Source: Solirubrobacterales bacterium (GTDB lineage Bacteria; Actinomycetota; Thermoleophilia; Solirubrobacterales; Solirubrobacteraceae). Taken from it: a DNA stretch of 13,824 nucleotides. Location: NCBI GenBank assembly GCA_003151895.1, contig PLYX01000132.1, positions 1-13,824 on the forward strand, written 5' to 3'. Of this stretch, positions 1-7,806 are shown piece after piece. Both the position numbers and the translations under genes were made by a program. The stretch's first letter is position 1. Every line of letters starts with the position of its first letter. The notes under the pieces are model-generated. The model was not told the origin of the DNA, searched no databases, and worked only from the letters and a program-made list of their open reading frames with translations.

Positions 1-49
1 GGAATAACGTGCTTGAGAGTCCGTGCATCGCTGGAGCGTCCGTAATAGG

Positions 50-72
50 ACGTGTCAGCGTCGCTGACACGT
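50..72. repeat. Perfect 11-bp palindrome with 1-nt centre
   Basis: ACGTGTCAGCG (50-60), one T, then CGCTGACACGT (62-72) form an exact inverted repeat. The pyrimidine-only CT tract begins at once after it. It could be a dimeric operator, since a 1-nt centre is too tight for a normal RNA hairpin loop without opening the inner pairs. It could also be the stem of a terminator for a gene left of the window, with the C/U tract in place of a U-tract. The sequence alone does not decide between these. Confidence 0.6.
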
Positions 73-94
73 CTCTCTCTCTCTCTCTCTCTCT
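72..94 (+). repeat. Dinucleotide (CT)11 microsatellite
   Basis: An uninterrupted TC/CT run of 23 nt, directly abutting the palindrome at 50-72 and about 210 bp before the first start codon. Pure dinucleotide runs of this length are uncommon in high-GC bacterial DNA and prone to slippage. No ORF is interrupted by it, so any phase-variable effect would act on promoter or leader spacing. Confidence 0.9.
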
Positions 95-179
95 GGCGCC
101 GTCGGCTCCTAAGAGCTAGCGCCAACCGCCGCGGCAAGGCCGCTGGCGCCGCCGGAGGAAAGGTCCGGTTTGGTCACTC

Positions 180-196
180 GCGCGCTATAGGCGCGC
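180..196. repeat. Inverted repeat GCGCGC-TATAG-GCGCGC
   Basis: Two self-complementary GCGCGC arms (180-185 and 191-196) flank a 5-nt AT-rich core. It may be a small hairpin in the mRNA leader or a protein binding site. The core resembles part of a -10 element, but no -35 lies at a suitable distance. Confidence 0.35.
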
Positions 197-305
197 TCTC
201 AGCTTCTTGTTCTTGCGCCGTCGTGGGTCGTGTGCCCGTGGCGGTCTTGTGCTGCCCGGCTGCGGGTGGGTCTCGTGTGGATTCCGTCAGGAGGGATTGG
301 GTTCT

Positions 306-2609
306 ATGAGTGGTTCGTTGCTCTCGCGCACGCACGGGTACGTGATCGCGCTGTGTCTCGCCGCGGGCCTGGCGTCGCTTGGCGCGCCCGCGCTCGCCTC
401 GGCCGAAGAATGCCCGAACGCGGCGTTCCGTACGGGCCCCTCCTCGCACCTGCCCGACTGCCGCGCGTATGAGCTGGTCTCGCCGCCGTTCAAGGATGCG
501 GCTCATCCGGCATTGGGAGGCCTCAGTCCGGAAGGCTCGTCGGCCCTACTGACGATGGGAGGGGCGGTCGCGGGACTCGAAGGCTTCCCAGACATCGTTA
601 ACTTCAACCCGGGAGCCTACTACTCGACACGGCGTACCGCCTCGGGCTGGACGACCGTGCCAGACGATCCGCCGAGCGCTGAATACCTGCCGTTCGAGTA
701 CAGCGGGTTTTCAGATTTCACGGGCAAGAGCCTTGATACCCAAACGACGGTGTGGATGGAGCGCGGGGTGTGGCAGCTTGCCAACAGGGTCGACTTCTTC
801 ATGCGCCGCCCCGATCGCTCGATCGTCGATGTCGGCCCCGGACTGCCGCCAACAGTGCCGTCGCGGACCACACCCAACGAAGTGGCTCAGCCCGCGGATA
901 TGTCTGCGGTTGGGACGTCCGCCGACGCATCGCGCTTGTTCTTTGCGCTGAGTGCGTTCTTCTGGCCGTTTGACGGCACGGAAGAAAGCGGCAAAGTCCA
1001 CAGTCTCTATGAGTATCTGGGGACTGGAAACACGACCCCGATGCTGGTCGGGGTCGATGACGGTGGCAAGCAGATCAGCCAGTGCGGGGTCGTGCTCGGC
1101 GGCGGCAGTCCGACGGGTTCTATAGCCAACGGACTGATCGAATTCAACCATAATGCGGTGTCCACGGACGGCAACACGGTGTTCTTCACCGCGTACCCGG
1201 GTAACTACCAAAACGACGGGTGCAAAGGCAGCGCGCCGCCGGTTGCGGAGCTGTTCGCGCGAATCGATAACGGGCTGGCGGATGCGCGCACAGTCTCGAT
1301 CTCCGAGCCCTCCAAGGAAGACTGCTCTGCGTGCGACACCGAAGCAAGTGTGCTCGCGAACGCCCAATTCAAGAGCGCCTCGGAGGATGGCTCGAAGGTG
1401 TTCTTCTCAACCACGCAGCCGCTGCTCGGCAACGACAGGAGCAGCAACATCTACGAGTATGACTCGGGCGCGCCGGCGGGGGAGAGGATCGTGCGGGTCT
1501 CCGGCGGGGATTCGACCGTTTCCGCTCCCGCGGCGGAGGACCTTGAAAAGGCCAAATCTCCGATCCCCGAGGATGGGTCGCATGTCTACTTCCTCGCGAA
1601 CGGAGTCTTGACGAGGACCCCAAACGAACAGGGTGAATCGGCCGAAGTGGGCGCCGTCAATCTGTATGTGTTTGAGCGTGACGCCAGCCATCCGACTGGG
1701 CGCACTGCGTTCATCGCCCGACTGTCCCAGCAGGACCGGGAACAATGGGAAGCTCACGCATTCGAACCTGCGGATGTAACTCCCGGCGGTCGTTTCCTGG
1801 TGTTTACCAGCAACCGCGACCTGACCCCAGACGATACGAGCACCGCTCAGCAGGTCTTCGAGTATGACGCGCAGACAGGTGCGCTTGTGCGTGTGTCGAT
1901 CGGCCAGGAGGGTTTCAACCACAACGGCAATGTGTCAGTCAAGCTCGACGTCTACGGGTTTGTCGTCAACAATGCGACGATCGTCACGCCCTATTGTGAA
2001 GCAGAATACGATGCTTCGGCTTACTCGAGCCGCCTGTCGGTGTCCGCCGATGGCTCGTATGTGTTCTTCCAGAGTATTGCCGGTCTCACGCCGCAGGCTC
2101 TCGATCAGCAGGTTATCGGCCACGCCCAAGGCGGAGCCGCGCTGCCAATATATGCCAATAATGTCTATCAGTATCACGCCGGACGGGTGAGCCTGATCTC
2201 CGATGGCCAGGATGTCAGCAGCTTCGTGCAGTTTCTCGGTACGGACGCGTCGGGTGGTGACGTGTTCCTCTCGACTGTGGATCGGCTGGTGGGGCAGGAC
2301 ACCGACAGCAATGTCGACATCTACGACGCGCGGATCGGCGGTGGCTTTCCCGCGCCTGCCGTGCCGCCGTCGTGTTCTGGCGATGCGTGTCAGGGCCAGT
2401 TGAGCGGCGCGCCGACGCTGCTCTCGCCCGGCAGTGAGTTTCAGGCGGGCGGCAACCCGCCGCTTGCGGCGCCCGCGCCCGCTGCCAAGCCTGCGGTGAA
2501 ACCCAAGGCGAAGTCCACGAAGTGTAAGAAAGGCTTCGTGAAAAAGAAGGGCAAGTGCGTCAGGGCGAAAGCCAAGAAAGCCAGCCGCGCTCGGAGGGCA
2601 ACCCGATGA
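306..2609 (+). CDS. Secreted PD40/TolB-like beta-propeller protein with basic tail
   Basis: 767 residues, no known enzymatic motif. I chose ATG 306 because AGGAGG lies 11 nt upstream and a signal peptide follows at once: SRTHGYVIALCLAAGLASL, then APALASA near residue 33. A longer frame from 207 would bury it. The body repeats a blade motif of the type 'S-DGS-VFF-S---L---D--NIYEYD', for example SASEDGSKVFF near residue 356, PIPEDGSHVYF, DVTPGGRFLVF and SVSADGSYVFF, so a propeller of about seven PD40/TolB-like blades is likely. The last blade ends in NVDIYDARIGGGFPAP. After a Pro/Ala linker comes a lysine-rich tail with TKCKKGFVKKKGKCV, two cysteines inside a basic stretch. First gene of a coupled operon. 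Function unknown; an extracellular binding or scaffold role is inferred from fold and export. Sure of the gene and secretion, moderately sure of the fold. Confidence 0.9.
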   Translation: MSGSLLSRTHGYVIALCLAAGLASLGAPALASAEECPNAAFRTGPSSHLPDCRAYELVSPPFKDAAHPALGGLSPEGSSALLTMGGAVAGLEGFPDIVNFNPGAYYSTRRTASGWTTVPDDPPSAEYLPFEYSGFSDFTGKSLDTQTTVWMERGVWQLANRVDFFMRRPDRSIVDVGPGLPPTVPSRTTPNEVAQPADMSAVGTSADASRLFFALSAFFWPFDGTEESGKVHSLYEYLGTGNTTPMLVGVDDGGKQISQCGVVLGGGSPTGSIANGLIEFNHNAVSTDGNTVFFTAYPGNYQNDGCKGSAPPVAELFARIDNGLADARTVSISEPSKEDCSACDTEASVLANAQFKSASEDGSKVFFSTTQPLLGNDRSSNIYEYDSGAPAGERIVRVSGGDSTVSAPAAEDLEKAKSPIPEDGSHVYFLANGVLTRTPNEQGESAEVGAVNLYVFERDASHPTGRTAFIARLSQQDREQWEAHAFEPADVTPGGRFLVFTSNRDLTPDDTSTAQQVFEYDAQTGALVRVSIGQEGFNHNGNVSVKLDVYGFVVNNATIVTPYCEAEYDASAYSSRLSVSADGSYVFFQSIAGLTPQALDQQVIGHAQGGAALPIYANNVYQYHAGRVSLISDGQDVSSFVQFLGTDASGGDVFLSTVDRLVGQDTDSNVDIYDARIGGGFPAPAVPPSCSGDACQGQLSGAPTLLSPGSEFQAGGNPPLAAPAPAAKPAVKPKAKSTKCKKGFVKKKGKCVRAKAKKASRARRATR

Positions 2610-5600
2610 ACGTCAACCAAAAACAGGCCACCTTGTTGTTCCTACCCGCCCTGCTCCTGGCCGTTCTCGCGCTCGGTATCTCCTCGGCGTCGGCTGCCAC
2701 TCCCGGCCCGGGCTTGTCGATCAAAGCAGTCGCGGGACCGACGGTCTTCTCTTCGGAGCACAACGGCGGTGAAGCCCCCGACACGTACGAGTTGACGGTG
2801 ACGAATACCGGCAGCGGGCCCACCGATGGGAGCCCGATCGTGGTCAACGACCAGCTGCCTCCGAGTCTGAAGCTGACCGAACTTCAGGGCGATCTGGACG
2901 AATTGCCCTCGCAAACGCCACTCTCGTGTGAAGCGGCGGTCGCGACCTGTACGTACAACGCCCCGCTGCAGCCTGGTCAGCGCTTGATCGTGGACGTCAC
3001 ACTGACGGTCGCGCCCGGCACGGTGGGTCCCGTGACTGACAGCGCGTTCGTGTCGGGTGGCGGCGCGCCGAGCGCGTCCGCGAACGTGGCGACATCGATC
3101 GGTACGGCGGCGGAATCGGTGGCGGAGCCGTTCGGTCTCGCAGCGGTCGCGGCCGAAGTGACTGGCCTGGATGGCCTGACCGACGCTCAGGCGGGCGATC
3201 ATCCGTATGAGACGACGGTCTCCTTCTCCCTGAACAGCCAGGACGGCAGCCGAGCGACAGGAGCTTACGAATCCGCCGGTGGCGTCGGGGGTCTCGCCGC
3301 GCATACGAAGGATGTCGTCGTCGATGTCCCTCCGGGCTTTGTGGGCGACCCCGGTGTGGTGGAAAAGTGCCCGCAGGTCGACATCGAGGCCGAACAATGC
3401 CCGCCCAACACCCAGATAGGCTTCGCTAGGCTCGCAGTACTCTATAGAGCACCCAATCCACACGAACGCAGCGGAGAGGTGTACCCGATGTACAACGTCG
3501 CTCCCGACAAGGGATATCCGGCGGAGTTCGTGTTCCTGATTCGGGGACTTGGAGTAGCTGTGCCGCTGTATGTGAGTGTCACTCCTGATTCCAACTACGG
3601 TGTGCGGGTAATCACGCCCGGTATCCCGGAAATCGGCTCTCCGGTCGATGTGGCGGTGACGTTTTTCGGCACGCCGGCGACCGACCCAAACGCGTACGAC
3701 TTCTATCGGACGGCCGTGTCCGGTGTGCCGCCGACCGCGTTTCTGGACAATCCGGTGGATTGCTCCACGGCTCCGCAGGTGACGCGGGTGAGCGTGGATT
3801 CGTGGCAGAATCCCGGTCGGTGGCTGGCGGACGGCCAGCCGGACTTCAGCGACGCGAGATGGGCATCGAAGTCGACCACGCAGTTCCCGACGTTGACGGG
3901 TTGCGAACTGTTGCAGTTCAACCCGTCGCTATCCGTGACGCCGGACGTGACTCGGGCGGACGAGCCGGCGGGCATCACGGTCGATCTGGGTGTTCCGCAG
4001 GCCACGCAGCAGTTCCCGGCGTTGATCACCCCGGAGATCAAGAACACGACGGTGACGCTGCCCTCGGGCCTGTCGATCTCCCCCTCGGCGGGTGATGGCC
4101 TGCAGGGTTGCAGCGATGCGCAGATCGCTCTGTCTTCGGCGAGCGTGGGGTCATGTCCGTCGGCATCGCAGATCGGGACGGTGAAGGTCACGACGCCGCT
4201 GCTGGCAGAACCGCTGGAAGGCCAGGTGTTCCTGGGTACCCCCAACTGCGATCCGTGCTCCGACGCGGACGCCTCGGACGGCAACATGTACAGGATCTTC
4301 CTTCAGTTCGAAGGATCTGGGGTCGTCGTCAAGCAGGAGGGCCACATCTACGCGAACACGAGTACGGGCCAGTTGACGACCACGTTCAAGAACATCCCGC
4401 AGCTGCCGGTCAGCGACGTACGGCTGCACTTCAACAGCGGGCTGCGTGCGGCGCTCGCGACTCCGCAGTCTTGCGGGACGTTCACGAGCACTGCGGATCT
4501 GACGCCGTGGAGCTCGCCGATCACCCCTGACGCCACACCGATCTCCCAGTTCAACGTTGGTTGGGATGGCAACGGTGGCGTATGTCCGGCGAGCCTGCCG
4601 TTCGCTCCGTCGTTCAGCGCGGGCACGTCGAACCCGAACGCGGGGCAGCTCAGCCCGCTGACGGTCACCTTCAACCGTGAAGACCGCGAACAGGACTTCT
4701 CGCAGATCAAGGTTGTGACTCCGCCGGGCCTGTTGGGATCGTTGTCCTCGGTCCCGTTGTGCGGCGAGCCGCAGGCCGATCTCGGGACCTGCTCGGCGGC
4801 GTCGCAGATCGGGAAAATGACCGTCGCGGCGGGTCCGGGGTCGCACCCGTACTACCAGCAGGGCTCGGTGTACCTGACGGGGCCGTATAAGGGCGCGCCA
4901 TTCGGCCTGTCGATCGTGGTGCCGACGAAAGCGGGGCCGTTCAACCTCGGTAACGTGGTCGTGCGTGCGCAAATCAGCATCGATCCGCACACGACCGCCC
5001 TGACGGTCACGACCGACCCGTTGCCGCAGATCCTCGACGGTATCCCGCTGCGGCTAAGGACGACGAACGTGACGATCGACCGGCCTGGGTTCATCTTCAA
5101 CCCGACCGACTGCGCGCAGCAGCACATCACCGCGACGGTCTCGGGGTCGCAGGGCGCGCAGTCCTCCGTGACGGTGCCGTTCGCCGTCTCGGGTTGCGCG
5201 GGCCTGCCGTTCGGACCGAAGTTCAGCGTCTCCACGTCAGGGAAAACGTCCAGGGCGCGGGGCGCTAGCCTCGACGCGAAGGTCGTCTTCCCGCCCGGGG
5301 CGCAGTCGAACATCGCCTCGGTCAAGGTGGATCTGCCGAAGCAGCTCCCCTCGCGCCTGACGACATTGCAGAAGGCATGTGTCGCCGCCGTGTTCGATGC
5401 GAACCCCGCGAGCTGCCCCGTGGGGTCGGCGATCGGTATCGCCAAGGCGATCACGCCCATCCTGCCGGTGCCGCTCACGGGCCCGGTGTACTTCGTCTCC
5501 CACGGCGGCGAAGCGTTCCCCAGCCTGATCGTCGTGCTGCAGGGCTACGGCGTGCGGGTGGACCTGACCGCGGCGACGTTCATCTCCAAGCAGGGCATCA

Positions 5601-5875
5601 CCAGCTCGACGTTCAGGAGCATCCCCGACGTCCCGGTCAACTCCTTCGAGCTGTACCTCCCTGAGGGCAAGAGCTCGGCGCTCGCGGCGAACGGGAACCT
5701 CTGCACCCAAAAACTGCTGATGCCGACCCTGTTCAGAGCCCAGGACGGCGCGCAGTTCAAGCAGTCCACCAAGATCGCCGTCACCGACTGCCCCAAGGCA
5801 AAGAAAGCCGCCAAGAAGAAAGCGAAAAAGGCCAGCAAGGCCGGTCATGGTCACGGCAACCGGAGGAAGTCATGA
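2606..5875 (+). CDS. Large secreted all-beta protein with DUF11-like domain and four Cys-Cys-IG modules
   Basis: 1089 residues. ATG 2606 overlaps the upstream stop by 4 nt (ATGA), with GGAGG at 2593-2597, 8 nt before it. Signal peptide: MNVNQKQATLLFLPALLLAV, cleavage likely after ASA near residue 30. Residues about 31-150 resemble a DUF11 repeat (TYELTVTNTGSGPTDG, VVNDQLPPSLKLTEL). The rest holds four modules built on a shared pattern, Cys, 9-14 residues, Cys(-Pro), 3-5 residues, Ile-Gly, then PL-G-VY(L/F). They begin near residues 255, 502, 719 and 925. The third is the most characteristic: GSVYLTGPYKGAPFGLSIVV, later DPLPQILDGIPLRLR. The repeated Cys pairs suggest disulfides in an exported protein. 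The end is a Lys-rich tail containing GHGHGNRRKS. I know this as a conserved Thermoleophilia secreted family without an assigned function. There is no LPXTG signal and no visible catalytic residues. Translationally coupled to both neighbours. Confidence 0.9.
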   Translation: MNVNQKQATLLFLPALLLAVLALGISSASAATPGPGLSIKAVAGPTVFSSEHNGGEAPDTYELTVTNTGSGPTDGSPIVVNDQLPPSLKLTELQGDLDELPSQTPLSCEAAVATCTYNAPLQPGQRLIVDVTLTVAPGTVGPVTDSAFVSGGGAPSASANVATSIGTAAESVAEPFGLAAVAAEVTGLDGLTDAQAGDHPYETTVSFSLNSQDGSRATGAYESAGGVGGLAAHTKDVVVDVPPGFVGDPGVVEKCPQVDIEAEQCPPNTQIGFARLAVLYRAPNPHERSGEVYPMYNVAPDKGYPAEFVFLIRGLGVAVPLYVSVTPDSNYGVRVITPGIPEIGSPVDVAVTFFGTPATDPNAYDFYRTAVSGVPPTAFLDNPVDCSTAPQVTRVSVDSWQNPGRWLADGQPDFSDARWASKSTTQFPTLTGCELLQFNPSLSVTPDVTRADEPAGITVDLGVPQATQQFPALITPEIKNTTVTLPSGLSISPSAGDGLQGCSDAQIALSSASVGSCPSASQIGTVKVTTPLLAEPLEGQVFLGTPNCDPCSDADASDGNMYRIFLQFEGSGVVVKQEGHIYANTSTGQLTTTFKNIPQLPVSDVRLHFNSGLRAALATPQSCGTFTSTADLTPWSSPITPDATPISQFNVGWDGNGGVCPASLPFAPSFSAGTSNPNAGQLSPLTVTFNREDREQDFSQIKVVTPPGLLGSLSSVPLCGEPQADLGTCSAASQIGKMTVAAGPGSHPYYQQGSVYLTGPYKGAPFGLSIVVPTKAGPFNLGNVVVRAQISIDPHTTALTVTTDPLPQILDGIPLRLRTTNVTIDRPGFIFNPTDCAQQHITATVSGSQGAQSSVTVPFAVSGCAGLPFGPKFSVSTSGKTSRARGASLDAKVVFPPGAQSNIASVKVDLPKQLPSRLTTLQKACVAAVFDANPASCPVGSAIGIAKAITPILPVPLTGPVYFVSHGGEAFPSLIVVLQGYGVRVDLTAATFISKQGITSSTFRSIPDVPVNSFELYLPEGKSSALAANGNLCTQKLLMPTLFRAQDGAQFKQSTKIAVTDCPKAKKAAKKKAKKASKAGHGHGNRRKS

Positions 5876-7806
5876 TGCCAGGGTGGGGATGGGCAAGCAG
5901 ATCAAGGACGCAGGGAGCGTGGCGTGCTATGCACGCGAGCGACCAAGGACGCCGAGCTGCGCCGCTCATTGCCGCCCTGGGCACGCTCGCCCTCAGTCTG
6001 ATCGCAAGCCCGGCGGCGCAGGCGAGCGTCACCTACGCTCCAATCGCGAGCTTCAATGCCGAAATCAACGGCCCGCTCGGTGTGGCAGTCGACCAAGCGA
6101 GCGGCAGGGTGTATGTCGCTAACCTATTGAGTGACGATATCGGCTGGTACGGTCCGACTGGTAGCCATATCGAAACAGTTGGGCGTTCGTTCGGGCACTT
6201 CGCCGGCGCCGCGGTCGACTCTGTGAACGGGAACGTGTATGTGATCGATGGAGAAGAGATCGAAACATACAATCCCTTGCACGAACCGCGCGAACCCGTC
6301 TCGGCATTCTCGATCGCCGGATCGACGAACCTCACCTTCTCCTTCGAAGGGTCGAACTTCTCTGTCTCGGCCGTGCAGATCGCCAGCGACTCGGCGGGGA
6401 ACGTGTATCTGCCGAATGCGCCGAACAACGAGATCCAGGAGTTCAACCCCGAAGGCCACGTGCTTCACACGATCACCGGGTCGGGCGCGGAGGCGCTGAA
6501 AGAGCCGACCGGAGTGGCGGTCGACGCGGCCGGGAACGTCTACGTAGCCGACAACGGCAACGGCCGGGTCGAGGAGTTCAGCCCGGGCGGCGCGTTCATC
6601 GTGGCGATCGGCACCGGCGTGGATCAGACGACCAAAGGGAACGTGTGCACCGCGGCCTCAGGCGATATCTGCGGAACGGGAAGCGACGGCTCCCAGGCGC
6701 TCGCCCTGGACGGGGCCGGCGACATCTTCGTCGGCGAGAACAACGGGTCCGGCTTCCACGTCGTTCTCTACAGCCCAGCCGGCGCTGAGCTGACCGACTT
6801 CGGCATGGGCACGATCGGCAGCTCAGGATTGGGTGCGATCGACACGCTCGCGGTCGGCCCGACCGGCTTGGTGTACGTGACCGACGGCGCCAACAACGTC
6901 GTGTGGATCTACGCCAAGCAGAGCGAACCGTCGCTTGTGAGCGTCTCGAGCTCGGCGGTGACTCAGACCTCGGCGACGCTGAACGCGACCATCGGCCCGG
7001 GCCACGCGGACACGAGCTACCACTTCGAATACGGCACGAGCACGGCGTATGGCACGAGCGTCCCGGTACCCGACGCAGACATCGGCATTGGTCTCAATGG
7101 TCCTGCCGTCGTCGGACAGGAGCTCACGGGCCTTGCGCTCGACACTACCTACCACTACCGCGTTATCGCGAGCAACGCGCTCGGCCAGGACATCGGGAAC
7201 GACCGGACGTTCACGACACCGCCCTTGCAGCCGCCCGTGGTGAGCACCGGGCAGGCGAGCGGTGTGGCGCAGAACGCCGCCACGCTGACCGCAACGATCG
7301 ACACCCAGGGATTCCAGAGCACCTACGAGTTCGATCTCGGCACCGACACGAGCTACGGCACGCGGATCTTCGGCGACGCCGGCGTGCAGGCCGGTGCGCA
7401 TACGTTCGCGGCCGGCCTGCAGGGCCTTGCGCCGGGCACGACCTACCACTACCGGATCGTGGCGAGCAACATCTTCGGCACGAGCTATGGGACCGACCAG
7501 ACGCTCACGACCGTACCGGTCCCCGGGTCGGTGATCACCGCCCCCCCGCCCCCGCCGCTGATAGCTACCCAGGTCGTGACGTTCCCAACCGAAGTGAAGA
7601 CACCCACGACGACCAAGACGACGAAGGCGCTGACGAACGCGCAAAAGCTCAAGAACGCGCTGAAAGTGTGTGGGAAGAAGCCGAAGAAGCAGCGCGCCGC
7701 GTGTGAAAAGCAAGCGAGGAAGAGATACGGCGCGGCACAGAAGACGGCAAGTAGAGCAAGTAAGGCAAACCACCGCAACGGCGTCAACAGGAGGGGCAAG
7801 CGATGA
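5872..7806 (+). CDS. Secreted NHL-propeller protein with two FN3-like modules and basic Cys tail
   Basis: 644 residues from ATG 5872, which overlaps the upstream stop. GGAGG at 5862-5866 is 5 nt from this ATG and 8 nt from the adjacent ATG 5875, so 5875 may be used instead. A third option is ATG 5929, which gives a shorter n-region before the signal core (APLIAALGTLALSLIAS, cleavage near residue 51). Residues about 55-350 carry NHL blades: GVAVDQASGRVYVAN, GVAVDAAGNVYVAD, ALALDGAGDIFVGE and TLAVGPTGLVYVTD. Two FN3-like modules follow, about 355-448 (SYHFEYGTSTAYG, TTYHYRVIASN) and 449-546 (STYEFDLGTDTSYG, TTYHYRIVASN). A proline run then leads to a Thr/Lys linker and the tail from residue 587, LTNAQKLKNALKVC, KRYG. 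NHL propellers usually bind ligands or proteins; the target here is unknown. The tail is shared with the next gene. Confidence 0.9.
   Translation: MMPGWGWASRSRTQGAWRAMHASDQGRRAAPLIAALGTLALSLIASPAAQASVTYAPIASFNAEINGPLGVAVDQASGRVYVANLLSDDIGWYGPTGSHIETVGRSFGHFAGAAVDSVNGNVYVIDGEEIETYNPLHEPREPVSAFSIAGSTNLTFSFEGSNFSVSAVQIASDSAGNVYLPNAPNNEIQEFNPEGHVLHTITGSGAEALKEPTGVAVDAAGNVYVADNGNGRVEEFSPGGAFIVAIGTGVDQTTKGNVCTAASGDICGTGSDGSQALALDGAGDIFVGENNGSGFHVVLYSPAGAELTDFGMGTIGSSGLGAIDTLAVGPTGLVYVTDGANNVVWIYAKQSEPSLVSVSSSAVTQTSATLNATIGPGHADTSYHFEYGTSTAYGTSVPVPDADIGIGLNGPAVVGQELTGLALDTTYHYRVIASNALGQDIGNDRTFTTPPLQPPVVSTGQASGVAQNAATLTATIDTQGFQSTYEFDLGTDTSYGTRIFGDAGVQAGAHTFAAGLQGLAPGTTYHYRIVASNIFGTSYGTDQTLTTVPVPGSVITAPPPPPLIATQVVTFPTEVKTPTTTKTTKALTNAQKLKNALKVCGKKPKKQRAACEKQARKRYGAAQKTASRASKANHRNGVNRRGKR
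7017..7043 (+). repeat. 27-nt exact repeat within an FN3-like module, copy 1
   Basis: Identical at nucleotide level to 9137-9163 in the next gene. It encodes the core YHFEYGTST of the module. Because codon choice is also identical, this is recent duplication or gene conversion between the two paralogues rather than protein-level conservation alone. Confidence 0.85.

Larger units (their letters stand above)
1..305. other. Leader region upstream of the secreted-protein operon, no convincing gene
   Basis: No reading frame here looks like a protein: the frames that are open translate to arginine/serine-rich low-complexity strings. The stretch holds a perfect palindrome at 50-72, a CT repeat at 72-94, a possible hairpin pairing TGGCGC (94-99) with GCGCCA (119-124), and a GCGCGC-TATAG-GCGCGC inverted repeat at 180-196. 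I could not find a -35/-10 pair with good spacing, so the operon promoter is not placed. The AGGAGG at 289-294 is the likely ribosome binding site of the first gene. The left edge may contain the end of an upstream transcription unit. Confidence 0.5.

Noticed and set aside
207..305. N-terminal extension of the first secreted protein to ATG 207
   Set aside because: It would put 33 Arg/Cys/Gly-rich residues before the signal peptide, and AGGAGG at 289-294 points to ATG 306.
52..309. 85-residue ORF reading through the CT repeat
   Set aside because: It encodes SLSLSLSL and Arg-rich sequence with no homologous feel; the repeat is better treated as non-coding.
753..777. TTGACG at 11753-11758 as the -35 of the AbiEi-like gene (window positions 11753-11777)
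   Set aside because: No -10-like hexamer lies 16-18 nt downstream; the nearest TATTCA elements are at 12 and 27 nt, so the pairing is not supported.
711..1367. 218-residue open frame on the minus strand
   Set aside because: It lies opposite the first secreted-protein gene, is Arg-rich with no domain pattern, and has no ribosome site; it is a by-product of high GC codon usage.
2642..3463. 273-residue minus-strand frame, and similar long frames at 4151-4990 and 9838-10740
   Set aside because: All are opposite strongly supported genes and lack recognisable motifs or start signals.
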